This document shows, one piece after another, positions 45,521 through 53,635 of a stretch of DNA of 64,000 nt. The position numbers were made by a program, and so were the translations under genes. Position 1 is the stretch's first letter, and every line of letters starts with the position of its first letter. This DNA is from Pseudonocardia endophytica (lineage in GTDB: Bacteria > Actinomycetota > Actinomycetes > Mycobacteriales > Pseudonocardiaceae). The stretch is taken from contig NZ_SMFZ01000001.1 of the NCBI RefSeq assembly GCF_004339565.1, positions 1,240,001 through 1,304,000 of the forward strand, written 5' to 3'. The notes under the pieces were generated by a model. The model ran no database searches, was not told the DNA's origin, and saw only the letters and a list, made by a program, of their open reading frames with translations.

Positions 45521-47722
45521 GTGACGCTGCTCGAGGAGACTCCCCCGGACGCGCCCGCCGTCGAGCACCGGCCTCGCGGCCCCCGGTTCCGCGTCCGCCG
45601 TCCGGATCCTCTGCTCCTGGCCGTGATCGCGCTGGCCGCGCTGACGTCCGTCGCGACGATCGCGGTGAACGCCGGCTACAACGACGGCCGCTTCGCGCCG
45701 CCGCTGGACGACGTCTACATCCACCTGCAGTACGCGTCCCGGATCGGCCACGGCGAGTTCCTGCGGTACATGCCCGGCGACTCCCCCACCACGGGCGCGA
45801 GCAGCCTGCTCTACGTGCTGCTGCTCGGCGCCGTGGCCGCGGTGGGCGTCGGAGGGTCGCTGCTGCTCTACGCGGCGGTCGCGTTCGGGGTGGTCTGCTT
45901 CGTCGCCACGGTGGCCGGCGTGTACCTGCTCGGCCGGGCGCTGGCGTCGCGGACCGTCGGGACGGCCGCGGCGGCGCTGACCGCGCTGTCCGGCGCGCTG
46001 CTGTGGGGTGCGACGAGCGGCATGGAGGTCGGGCTGGTCTCGGCGCTGGTGGTCGCGACGCTGCTGGCGTTCGTCGTCGAGCAGCCGCGGGCCCGGTTCG
46101 TCGCGACGCCGGTCGCCGGGACGCTGCTGGCGATCACCCGTCCCGAGGGGCTCGTGGTGGTCGTCGCAGTTCTGCTGGGAGTCGCCGTCGTGCTCGGGTC
46201 CTGGTGGCGGGCCCGGCGCGCGCCGCACCGCCGCCTGCTGGCGACGGCCGCGCTCTGCCTGCTCCCGCTCGTCGCGGCCGGGACGCAGAGCCTGGTCTAC
46301 GACGCGATGACCGGCACCGCGGAGAACAACGGCATCGCGGCCAAGTCCTGGCTGTCGATGCCGCTGACGTACCCGCTGGAGGTGGCCGACAAGGTCACCG
46401 GGACCGTCCAGGACCTGCTCGGCGTGTTCGGCGGCACGACCTCGACGGGCGTCGTCGGGCCGGCGACGCTGGTGCTCGCGGCCGTCGGGCTCGCGGCGCT
46501 CGTCCTCGGCCGCCCGCCGCGACGGGTGCTGGCCGGCGTGCTCGCCGTCGCGCTCGGCGGCGTGCTCGTCGCGGTCTCGACGCTGATGACCGCGAACCTG
46601 CACAACGGCCGCTACCTGCAGCCGCTGATCCCGGTCGTGCTGCTGCTGACCGTGCTGGGCATCCGTGCGGTGGCCGCCGCGGTCCCGGATCCGCGACGGG
46701 CGCGGGTGCTGGGAGCGGGCCTGCTCGGTGTCGCGCTGCTGCTCACCGCCGTCGAGGCACCGACGTGGGCGCTGCGCAGCGGGCAGCAGGGCGCGGCGAT
46801 CCGCGAGTCGGCCGTGTCGGTGGCCGCCTGGCTGCGCGGCCACACGCCGCCGGACTCGCGGATCGCGGTCAACGACGTCGGCGCCGTCGCCTACCTGTCC
46901 GGCAGGCGGACCGTCGACCTGATCGGCCTGACCACGAACGGCTTCGCGGAGGCCGCCAACGAGGGCCCCGGCGCGCTCTACGAGACGCTCGCCCGGATGC
47001 CGGCCGACCGGCGGCCCACCCACTTCTCGATCTTCCGGACGTGGGGCGGCGCGAACGTCGCCGCCCTGGGCGACGGGAAGGTGTTCTCCGACGAGCCGCT
47101 GATCGCGTTCCTGGTCAAGTCCCCGCAGCGGGGCGGGCTGCCGTTCCCGGCGATCTGCCAGACCGGCGGCGAGTGCCCCGAGATCGACGTGTGGGCGGCC
47201 GACTGGAGCCACCTCGGCTCCGGCGACCTGCCGGACGCGCCGGTGCCGGGGCGGATCGTGGACCGGGTGAACGTCGGCGACCCGGTCGACGAGGCCGCGC
47301 ACGGGTACTCGGTGCAGCCGGCGCTCGTCGGGCTGCAGCCGATGACCACGCTGCGCCACGAGACCGGCCAGGGCGGGCGGGTCGTGGTGGACAGCGGGCG
47401 GCACGTCGTCGGCGGGGAGACGTTCACGCTGCGCGGGCTCACGCCGGGGCGCCCGGTCACGCTCACCGGGCGGGTGGACGCCCTGGAGCCCGCCGGACCG
47501 AACTCGCAGGCCGGCGTCGTCGCCGTGACCGCGGGCGGACAGCGTCTCGGCGAGTGGGAGTTCGCCACGTCGAGGACGACGCACTGGGCCACGTCGTCGT
47601 TCACCGTGCCGGCGGACGCCGTCACCGGACCCGAGCTGACGGTCACGCTCGGCCCGCGCACGCCCTACCTGGCGCCGTACCCGGACTACACGCCGTACTC
47701 GTACTGGGCGAGCCAGGAATAG
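45521..47722 (+). CDS. Large GT-C-type membrane protein with C-terminal beta domain
   Basis: 733 residues from GTG 45521, with GAGGAGAC upstream. About ten membrane helices are followed by a 350-residue extracytoplasmic part. The first periplasmic loop has PPLDDVYIHLQYASRIGHGEFLRY with an acidic pair (DD), like GT-C mannosyl- or arabinosyl-transferases that use decaprenyl-phosphate sugars. The C-terminal 120 residues look like a carbohydrate-binding or jelly-roll module (LRGLTPGRPVTLTGRVDALEP). The exact reaction is unknown; cell-wall or lipid glycosylation is likely. A second GT-C gene is at 8454. Confidence 0.78.
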   Translation: MTLLEETPPDAPAVEHRPRGPRFRVRRPDPLLLAVIALAALTSVATIAVNAGYNDGRFAPPLDDVYIHLQYASRIGHGEFLRYMPGDSPTTGASSLLYVLLLGAVAAVGVGGSLLLYAAVAFGVVCFVATVAGVYLLGRALASRTVGTAAAALTALSGALLWGATSGMEVGLVSALVVATLLAFVVEQPRARFVATPVAGTLLAITRPEGLVVVVAVLLGVAVVLGSWWRARRAPHRRLLATAALCLLPLVAAGTQSLVYDAMTGTAENNGIAAKSWLSMPLTYPLEVADKVTGTVQDLLGVFGGTTSTGVVGPATLVLAAVGLAALVLGRPPRRVLAGVLAVALGGVLVAVSTLMTANLHNGRYLQPLIPVVLLLTVLGIRAVAAAVPDPRRARVLGAGLLGVALLLTAVEAPTWALRSGQQGAAIRESAVSVAAWLRGHTPPDSRIAVNDVGAVAYLSGRRTVDLIGLTTNGFAEAANEGPGALYETLARMPADRRPTHFSIFRTWGGANVAALGDGKVFSDEPLIAFLVKSPQRGGLPFPAICQTGGECPEIDVWAADWSHLGSGDLPDAPVPGRIVDRVNVGDPVDEAAHGYSVQPALVGLQPMTTLRHETGQGGRVVVDSGRHVVGGETFTLRGLTPGRPVTLTGRVDALEPAGPNSQAGVVAVTAGGQRLGEWEFATSRTTHWATSSFTVPADAVTGPELTVTLGPRTPYLAPYPDYTPYSYWASQE

Positions 47723-47732
47723 GTCGGCCGGC

Positions 47733-48212
47733 TCAGCCGACCACCATCCCGGTCACCCACGCCGCCGTCGCCAGCAGCCCGGCGAACAGCTCGATCAGGA
47801 TGCTGGCACCGACGGCGCCGAGCGCGGCCCGCGTCGACGTCCACGCCTGCGAGCGGTCCGGCAGCCGCACCAGCTCGGCCAGCCAGACGCCGAGCACGAA
47901 CCCGAGGAACAGCCCGACCACCGGCACGACGAAGAACCCGACGATGCCGAGCACCCCGCCCGCGACCAGCGTCGACGTCGGCACCCCTGACGCCTTCAGC
48001 CGCTTTCCGGGCAGCACGTACTTCACGACCTGCCCGACCGCCGTGATCGCGACGGCGACGCCCAGCACGGTCCACCCGACCGCGTCGCCGCGCGGGACCG
48101 CCCACACCGCGACGCCGGCCACGATCAGGATCGGGCCGGGCAGTACCGGCAGCACGATCCCGAGCAGGCCGACGCCGATCAGGACACCGGCGACGATCGC
48201 GAGCCAGACCAC
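47733..48212 (-). CDS. DUF456 domain membrane protein
   Basis: 159 residues, nearly all hydrophobic, with the DUF456 pattern GIVLPVLPGPILIVAGV near the N terminus and GFFVVPVVGLFLGFVLGVWLAE in the middle. The function of the family is not established. It is convergent with the GT-C gene and lies at the left edge of the signalling island, ten bases downstream of the MBL hydrolase gene, so it may be the last gene of that transcript. Confidence 0.85.
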   Translation of the reverse strand: MVWLAIVAGVLIGVGLLGIVLPVLPGPILIVAGVAVWAVPRGDAVGWTVLGVAVAITAVGQVVKYVLPGKRLKASGVPTSTLVAGGVLGIVGFFVVPVVGLFLGFVLGVWLAELVRLPDRSQAWTSTRAALGAVGASILIELFAGLLATAAWVTGMVVG

Positions 48213-48221
48213 GCGCGGAAC

Positions 48222-49061
48222 CTACTGCACGAGCACCCGCGGGCGGATCACGTCGCCCTGGCGCGCCACCACCGCCCCGGCCGGCAGCGTGGCCGCGATC
48301 GCGTCGAGCCGGTCGTCGGTGCGCGACGGGTCGTGGTGGAACAGCACCAGACGCCCGGCGCCGGCCGCGTCGGCCAGCCCGAGTGCGTAGTCGACCGACG
48401 AGTGCCCGAACGCGCGGCAGGCGTCGAACTCGCCGGCCGTGTACTGCGCGTCGTGGATCAGCACGTCGACGTCGCGGGCCAGGGCCAGCGCTGCGTCGTG
48501 GTACGGGCCGAACCCGTCCGGGCCCGGGCCGAGCGCGACCGGGCCGTGGTCGGTGAGGTACGCGACGGAGCTGTGGCCGTCGGAGACCCGGAAGCCGAGC
48601 GTGCGCCCGCCGGGGTGCGGGATCTCGCGGGCGTGCACGACGAAGCCCTCTGTCTCGTGGCGGCCCTCGGCCAGGTCGTCGAACGTCCAGCGGCCGCGCA
48701 GCCCGGCCGGCGTGATCGGGAAGTGCGGCGGGGACAGTACCCGCGCGAGCGTCTTCTCGGCCGTCAGACCCTCCGCGGCCGGCAGCCGGAGGCGGACGGT
48801 CGCGTCGTCCCGGTCACCCGCGCGGAAGAACGGCAGGCCGTGCGTGTGGTCCCAGTGCAGGTGCCCGAGCAGGATCGTCCCCCGGAACGGGCCGTCCAGC
48901 AGGGCCGTCACCCGGGCCAACCCGGTACCGGCGTCGAGGACGAGTACGGGGTCGGCGCCGTCGTGGGCGATCGCCACGCAGGACGTGTCGCCGCCGTACC
49001 GGGCGAACGCGGCACCGGTCGCCGGGGTGGAGCCGCGCACGCCGGCGAGGTGGACCCTCAC
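48222..49061 (-). CDS. MBL-fold metallo-hydrolase
   Basis: 279 residues of the RNase Z/PhnP/cyclic-phosphodiesterase-like branch. The metal site HxHxDH is in LLGHLHWDHTHGLPFF, preceded by VLDAGTGLARV; later histidines are in DHGPV, VLIHDAQYT and LVLFHHDPSRTDD. The MBL fold has several phosphodiesterases, so a cyclic-nucleotide hydrolase is one option. The GTG start overlaps the stop of the upstream cNMP-binding gene (GTGA), so the two are co-translated, which fits a role in the same signal circuit. The substrate is not known. Confidence 0.85.
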   Translation of the reverse strand: MRVHLAGVRGSTPATGAAFARYGGDTSCVAIAHDGADPVLVLDAGTGLARVTALLDGPFRGTILLGHLHWDHTHGLPFFRAGDRDDATVRLRLPAAEGLTAEKTLARVLSPPHFPITPAGLRGRWTFDDLAEGRHETEGFVVHAREIPHPGGRTLGFRVSDGHSSVAYLTDHGPVALGPGPDGFGPYHDAALALARDVDVLIHDAQYTAGEFDACRAFGHSSVDYALGLADAAGAGRLVLFHHDPSRTDDRLDAIAATLPAGAVVARQGDVIRPRVLVQ

Positions 49062-50062
49062 GGCGCGGCCCGCTCCTCACGACGGTGCCCGCCGGCCAGC
49101 TCGGCCAGCGCGGCGCGGTCGATCTGCGCGGCGCCCGCGACGGCGACCCGGACCGGCGTGCGTGCCCGCAACGTCGACGTCCGGCGGCCGTCCTCGAGCA
49201 GCGCCCGCTCGCCGCCGACGGCGCCAGGACCCAGCTCGGCGACCGGACGGCCGTCCACCAGGACGTCCAGCACGCCGTCGAGCAGCAGGAACAGCTCGTC
49301 GCCGCGCTCGCCCTGGCGGAACAGCTCGTCGCCCTCGGGCAGCGTCCGCACCCACGGCTTCTCGCCGCCGCGCATCAGCGTCGCGGACAGCGTCCGCTCC
49401 AGCTCGGTCTCGACGGCGGTGACCAGGGCCGGGCTGTCCACGTCACCCCACGGGCTGTGGTCACCGAAGCACACCGCCGACCAGCCGGCGAAGTCGGTGA
49501 TCCCGCTCTTCGCGACGAGCGCGCCGCCGTCGTCGTAGACCCAGTGGCGCGGGAACGGGCTGGCGCCGGCCATCCGGGCATCGGCGCGGCCGTCGGTGTG
49601 CAGGACGAGCTCCAGCGTCGTCCACACGGTCGGGGCGCTGAGCTGCACGAACGGCGCGCGGCTCACCGGGCGCGGCATCGGCGCGCCGGTCCGGCCGCCG
49701 ACCGTCTGCCGGAACCGCACCCAGCCGTCCCCGACCTCGGGGTCCGGCCGCAGGTCCGGGTAGGAGACGGCCGCGAACGTCGCCGCCGACCGGCCGAGCC
49801 GCAGCGTCGTCGACCCGATCAGACCTCCGCCGGTGTGCCCGTACCCGGTGATCGCGCCGCCGTCGTCGACGTCGATCCAGGCGGCAAGCCGGTTCGCGAA
49901 CCGGAACCGGTCCGCGTCGCGCCAGTCCTGCAGGTCCCCGAGCTCCGACGGCGGCGGGTCGTCGTAGTGCGACACCCCCAGCGAGAACGGCAGCCGCATC
50001 GGCCCCGGCACGGCCTCCGACGGGATCCAGGACACGGACGTGACCGACGACGTGCGACGCAT
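49058..50062 (-). CDS. Cyclic-nucleotide-binding domain protein with unknown N-terminal domain
   Basis: 334 residues from ATG 50062, with AGGAG upstream. Residues 1-220 form a beta-rich domain with no family I recognise (SHYDDPPPSELGDLQDWRDADRFRFANRLAAWI, AFVSYPDLRP-like strands). Residues 228-334 are a cNMP-binding roll: LPEGDELFRQGERGDELFLLLDGVLDVLV and a phosphate-binding cassette VGGERALLEDGRRTSTL, where the Glu and Arg that contact cAMP/cGMP are in place. No HTH follows, so it is not a Crp regulator. It is divergent from the cyclase and coupled to the MBL hydrolase. Confidence 0.82.
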   Translation of the reverse strand: MRRTSSVTSVSWIPSEAVPGPMRLPFSLGVSHYDDPPPSELGDLQDWRDADRFRFANRLAAWIDVDDGGAITGYGHTGGGLIGSTTLRLGRSAATFAAVSYPDLRPDPEVGDGWVRFRQTVGGRTGAPMPRPVSRAPFVQLSAPTVWTTLELVLHTDGRADARMAGASPFPRHWVYDDGGALVAKSGITDFAGWSAVCFGDHSPWGDVDSPALVTAVETELERTLSATLMRGGEKPWVRTLPEGDELFRQGERGDELFLLLDGVLDVLVDGRPVAELGPGAVGGERALLEDGRRTSTLRARTPVRVAVAGAAQIDRAALAELAGGHRREERAAP

Positions 50063-50150
50063 CTCGGGGCTCCTGACCGCAGGTGGCTGGTGCCGATCCA
50101 GAGTGCCGTCCGCGGGCCGGGAGGGACACGGATGCCGACCAGCGGACCCG

Positions 50151-50168
50151 CGGGGAGGCAGGCACCCC
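50151..50168. promoter_or_regulatory. Shared 18-bp near-palindrome, copy 1 (divergent cyclase/cNMP-binding promoter)
   Basis: GGGGAGGCAGGCACCCCC lies in the middle of the 196-base divergent gap, 89 bases upstream of the cNMP-binding gene start and 91 bases upstream of the cyclase gene start. It matches copy 2 (56102-56119) at 16 of 18 positions; the identical part runs on as GCAGGCACCCCCTC. Copy 2 is a perfect palindrome. A binding site for one of the response regulators is likely. Confidence 0.55.
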
Positions 50169-50258
50169 CTCCGGTCGCGGGGGCCGCACCCTGCCGCCGC
50201 CCGCCCCGGTGCCCGACGCTCGACGAAACGCCTCCGCACCCGAGGACGAGGAGCACCC

Positions 50259-51563
50259 ATGCCCCACCGGATCGGGCTGTTCCTCGCCGACGACAACCTC
50301 ATCGTCCGCGAGGGGGTGCGTGCGCTCCTCGAGCTGGAGGACGACTTCGAGGTGCTCGGCACCGCCGCCGACTACGACGGTCTGGTCGCCGGCGCCGAGG
50401 CCACGTCGCCCGCCGTGGTGGTCACCGACATCCGGATGCCGCCCGCGTTCGGGCGCGAGGGCATCGACGCCGCGCAGCAGGTACGCAAGCGGCATCCCGG
50501 CACCGGCGTCGTCGTGCTCAGCCAGTTCGACGACCCGGACTACGCCGTGGCGCTGCTCGCCGACGGCGCCGCGGGCTACGCCTACCTGCTCAAGGACCGC
50601 GTCGCCGAGGGCGACCAGCTCGCCAGGGCCGTCCGGGAGGTCGCCGCGGGTGGGTCGATGCTGGACCCGGCGATCGTCGCGGCGCTGACCCGGCCGGTGC
50701 GCCGCGGCGACCTGACCGACGACGAGGAGGACCTGCTCCAGCGGGTCGGCGCCGGGATGCCGATCAAGGCGATCGCGGCCGCGCGGAGGACGACCCCGGC
50801 CGACGTCGCGACGGCGGTGGAGCGGCTGTTCGTCCGGCTCGCCGAGGGCCTCGGCGCGGGCGACCGGCAGTGCCTGACCCGGCTGAAGACGCTGCAGCAG
50901 GCGATCGTGGACCGCGAGGAGCAGGGCGAGGCGCTGTCCCGGCTGCTCCCGGACGGGATCGCCGACCGGCTGCGGGCCGGAGGACACGCCGTCGGGGACA
51001 CCGAGCGGCTGCAGGTCACGGTGCTGATGTCGGACATCCGCGGGTACTCCGCGATCGCCGAGCGCACCGACCCCGGCGCGCTGGCCGGCCAGCTCGGCAC
51101 CCACCGGGCCGCGATGAACGGCGCGATCCACGCCGAGCACGGCACCGTGATGCAGTTCGTCGGCGACGCCGTGATGGCCGTGTTCGGCGCGCCGGAGCCG
51201 AGCACCGACCACGCCGACCGCGCGGTCGCCGCGGCCTCGGCGATGCACCGGGCGCAGGCCGACGTGAACGCGGAGTTCGCCCGGCGCGGCCTGGAGCCGT
51301 TCGGGCTCGGGATCGGGCTGTCCACCGGGGAGGTGGCCGCCGCGCTGCTCGGCTCCGCGGAGCGGGTGGAGTACTCGCTGGTCGGCGCCACCGTGAACCT
51401 CACCCAGCGGCTGCAGCAGTGGGCCGCCGCGGGCGAGACCGTGCTCAGCGTGCCGACGCACGCGGCACTGACGACGCCGGTGACCGCCCTCGAGCTGGAA
51501 CCGGCGCCGGTCAAGGGCAGCGCGGCTCCGGTGCGGGCCTGGCGGATCGGGGCGTCGGCGTGA
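50259..51563 (+). CDS. Response regulator-adenylate/guanylate cyclase fusion
   Basis: 434 residues. Residues 1-130 are a receiver: acidic pair Asp11/Asp12, phospho-acceptor Asp57 (VVVTDIRMPP), Lys112 (LLKDR). Residues 150-200 resemble a worn LuxR-type HTH. Residues 250-434 are a class III nucleotide cyclase with metal ligands Asp259 (MSDIRGYS) and Asp303 (VGDAVMAVFG), and the transition-state pair Asn380/Arg384 (VNLTQRL). Base-selecting positions are Gln299 and Ser373, not the classical Lys/Asp; Ser is usual in class IIIb and MQFVGDAVMAVFG is common in actinobacterial cyclases. The start is ATG 50259. The stop overlaps the next kinase (GTGA). Confidence 0.9.
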   Translation: MPHRIGLFLADDNLIVREGVRALLELEDDFEVLGTAADYDGLVAGAEATSPAVVVTDIRMPPAFGREGIDAAQQVRKRHPGTGVVVLSQFDDPDYAVALLADGAAGYAYLLKDRVAEGDQLARAVREVAAGGSMLDPAIVAALTRPVRRGDLTDDEEDLLQRVGAGMPIKAIAAARRTTPADVATAVERLFVRLAEGLGAGDRQCLTRLKTLQQAIVDREEQGEALSRLLPDGIADRLRAGGHAVGDTERLQVTVLMSDIRGYSAIAERTDPGALAGQLGTHRAAMNGAIHAEHGTVMQFVGDAVMAVFGAPEPSTDHADRAVAAASAMHRAQADVNAEFARRGLEPFGLGIGLSTGEVAAALLGSAERVEYSLVGATVNLTQRLQQWAAAGETVLSVPTHAALTTPVTALELEPAPVKGSAAPVRAWRIGASA

Positions 51564-53635
51564 GCACCGCGGAGCGCCCCGACGCGACCCTGCCCCTGCC
51601 CAACGCGCTCGGCTACGGCGTCGCGGTCGTCGCCGTGGCCGGCGTCGTGGTGCAGGGCGTCGCCGTCGCGGCCGGCCGGGCGTCGCTGGCCGGGGCGCTG
51701 GCCTCGTTCGACCTGTACACCATGGCGTTCGCGGCCGTCCTGGGCGCGCTGATCCTCCGGCAGCGGCCCGGTCACGTGATCGGCTGGACTCTCGTCGGGA
51801 TCGGCGGCGTGGACGCCGTGTTCGGGTTCGGCCGCCTCTACCGGCTGTACACCGGCCTCGGGTTCGACGACGACCCGGTCCACTTCCTATGGGTCTTGAT
51901 CGGAGCCGGGGTCCTGATCGCGCTGCCGCAGCTGTTCCCGGACGGGCGCCTCCTCTCCCGGCGCTGGTGGCCGGTGGCGGCCTACGGCGTGGCGACGACC
52001 GTGCTGCTGGCCGTCGGGATCGCGCTCGACCCGGCGGAGGACGACGGCACGGCCCTGATCGCGGTGGCGAGCCCGCTCTACGCGTCCGCGATCCTGGCCG
52101 GCCTGGTGCCGCTGGTGGTGCGGTTCCGGCGGTCGACGGGGGCGCGGCGCCAGCAGTTCAAGTGGGTGTTCTACGGCTTCGCCGTCGGCGGTCCCCCGTT
52201 CGCGGTGGCGATCGCGGCCGGATTGTCCGAGGCGGCCGTCGCCGTCACGGTCCTGCTGCTCATGGTCGCCGTCCCGGGCGCCATGACGGTCGCCGTGCTG
52301 CGCTACCGCCTCTACGACATCGACGTCGTGATCAGCCGGACGCTGCTGGTCGCCGGCCTGGCCGCGTTCATCACGGTCGCGTACGTCGCGATCGTCGTCG
52401 GCATCGGGTCGTTGATCGGGCGGACCGGGGCGGAGCCGGACCTGACGCTGTCGCTGGTCGCCACGGCGGCCGTCGCGGTCGCGTTCGCGCCGGTCCGGCT
52501 CGCGCTGCAGCGGATCGCGAACCGGCTGGTCTACGGCAGGCGCGCCACCCCGTACGACGTGCTCAGTGGCTTCGCCACCCGGATCGGCGCGGCGGAGCCG
52601 TCACCGGACACGCTGGCGCGCCTGGCCGGGCTGATGGCCGGCGGGACGGGCGCCCACCCGGCCCGGGTGTGGCTGCGGGTGGGACGCCAGCTCCGACCGG
52701 CCGCGACGTGGCCGGACCGCGACCCCGTCGACGACGCCCCCGCACCCGTCGACACGGCGGCGTCCACCAGGCTGCCGGACGCCGATCTCGCCGTGCCGGT
52801 GCACGACCGCGGCGAGCTGCTCGGCGTGCTGACCATCGCCAAGCCCCGCGGCGAGCGGGTCACCGACGCGGACACCGACCTCGTCGGACGGCTCGCCGCG
52901 GCGGCCGGGGTGGTGCTGCGCAACCTGCGCCTCGACGCCGAGCTCGCCGAACGCCTGAGCGACATCGAGGCGTCCCGGCGACGGCTCGTCGTCGCGCAGG
53001 ACGAGGCACGACGGCGCATCGAGGCCGACCTCGCGGGCGGTGCTCGCGCCCACCTGGCCGGGCTGCGCGACGAGCTCGCGGATCTCGCCCGGCACGCGGA
53101 CCCGGCCGCGGCACCGAAGACCGCCGGGCTGCTCACCGGGCTCGTCGGCCAGGCGGGCGGGGCGCTCGCCACGCTCGACGGGCTCGCCGCCGGCATCTAC
53201 CCACCCCGGCTGGCCGCCGACGGCCCGGCCGCAGCGCTGGCCGAGCAGGCCCGTCGGGCCGGGCTCCCGGTCGTCGTGGACGCCGACGGGGTCGGCCGCT
53301 ACCCGCCGGACGTCGAGGCCGCCGCCTACTTCTGCGTGCTGGAGGCCCTGCAGAACGTCGCCAAGTACGCCGGGGCGTCGTCGGCCCGGGTCCGGCTGTC
53401 CGACGACGGGACCTCGTTCCGGTTCGCGGTCGTCGACGACGGCGCCGGGTTCGACGCGGCGACCACCGCCCGCGGGACCGGGCTGCAGGGCATGGCCGAC
53501 CGCCTGGACACCGTCGGCGGTGCGCTGACCGTGTCGTCGGTCCCCGGCTCCGGCACGACGGTCACCGGAGAGATCCCGGTCGAGGGCAGCGCGACACCGG
53601 CACCGCAGCGCACACCGGCCGGGGCACGCGCATGA
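51560..53635 (+). CDS. Multi-pass GAF sensor histidine kinase lacking the phospho-acceptor histidine
   Basis: 691 residues. The N-terminal 330 residues hold about nine hydrophobic helices, including VLRYRLYDIDVVISRTLL, which marks a large actinobacterial kinase family. A GAF-like domain (about 345-475) follows, then a HisKA_3-type helix and HATPase. In the dimerisation helix the expected ERDLHDGAQ is EADLAGGARA, so the histidine is Ala492. The ATPase keeps the N box (LEALQNVAKYAG), G1 (DDGAGFD) and G2 (GTGLQGMADRL). It therefore cannot autophosphorylate at the usual site and may act as a partner or regulator of the neighbouring kinase. It is coupled to both neighbours by 4-bp overlaps. Confidence 0.85.
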   Translation: MSTAERPDATLPLPNALGYGVAVVAVAGVVVQGVAVAAGRASLAGALASFDLYTMAFAAVLGALILRQRPGHVIGWTLVGIGGVDAVFGFGRLYRLYTGLGFDDDPVHFLWVLIGAGVLIALPQLFPDGRLLSRRWWPVAAYGVATTVLLAVGIALDPAEDDGTALIAVASPLYASAILAGLVPLVVRFRRSTGARRQQFKWVFYGFAVGGPPFAVAIAAGLSEAAVAVTVLLLMVAVPGAMTVAVLRYRLYDIDVVISRTLLVAGLAAFITVAYVAIVVGIGSLIGRTGAEPDLTLSLVATAAVAVAFAPVRLALQRIANRLVYGRRATPYDVLSGFATRIGAAEPSPDTLARLAGLMAGGTGAHPARVWLRVGRQLRPAATWPDRDPVDDAPAPVDTAASTRLPDADLAVPVHDRGELLGVLTIAKPRGERVTDADTDLVGRLAAAAGVVLRNLRLDAELAERLSDIEASRRRLVVAQDEARRRIEADLAGGARAHLAGLRDELADLARHADPAAAPKTAGLLTGLVGQAGGALATLDGLAAGIYPPRLAADGPAAALAEQARRAGLPVVVDADGVGRYPPDVEAAAYFCVLEALQNVAKYAGASSARVRLSDDGTSFRFAVVDDGAGFDAATTARGTGLQGMADRLDTVGGALTVSSVPGSGTTVTGEIPVEGSATPAPQRTPAGARA

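Noticed and set aside
49085..51559. Very long N-terminal extension of kinase 1
   Set aside because: The frame is open only as a shadow of the cyclase fusion and the cNMP-binding gene; GTG 51560 with its GTGA overlap is the credible start.
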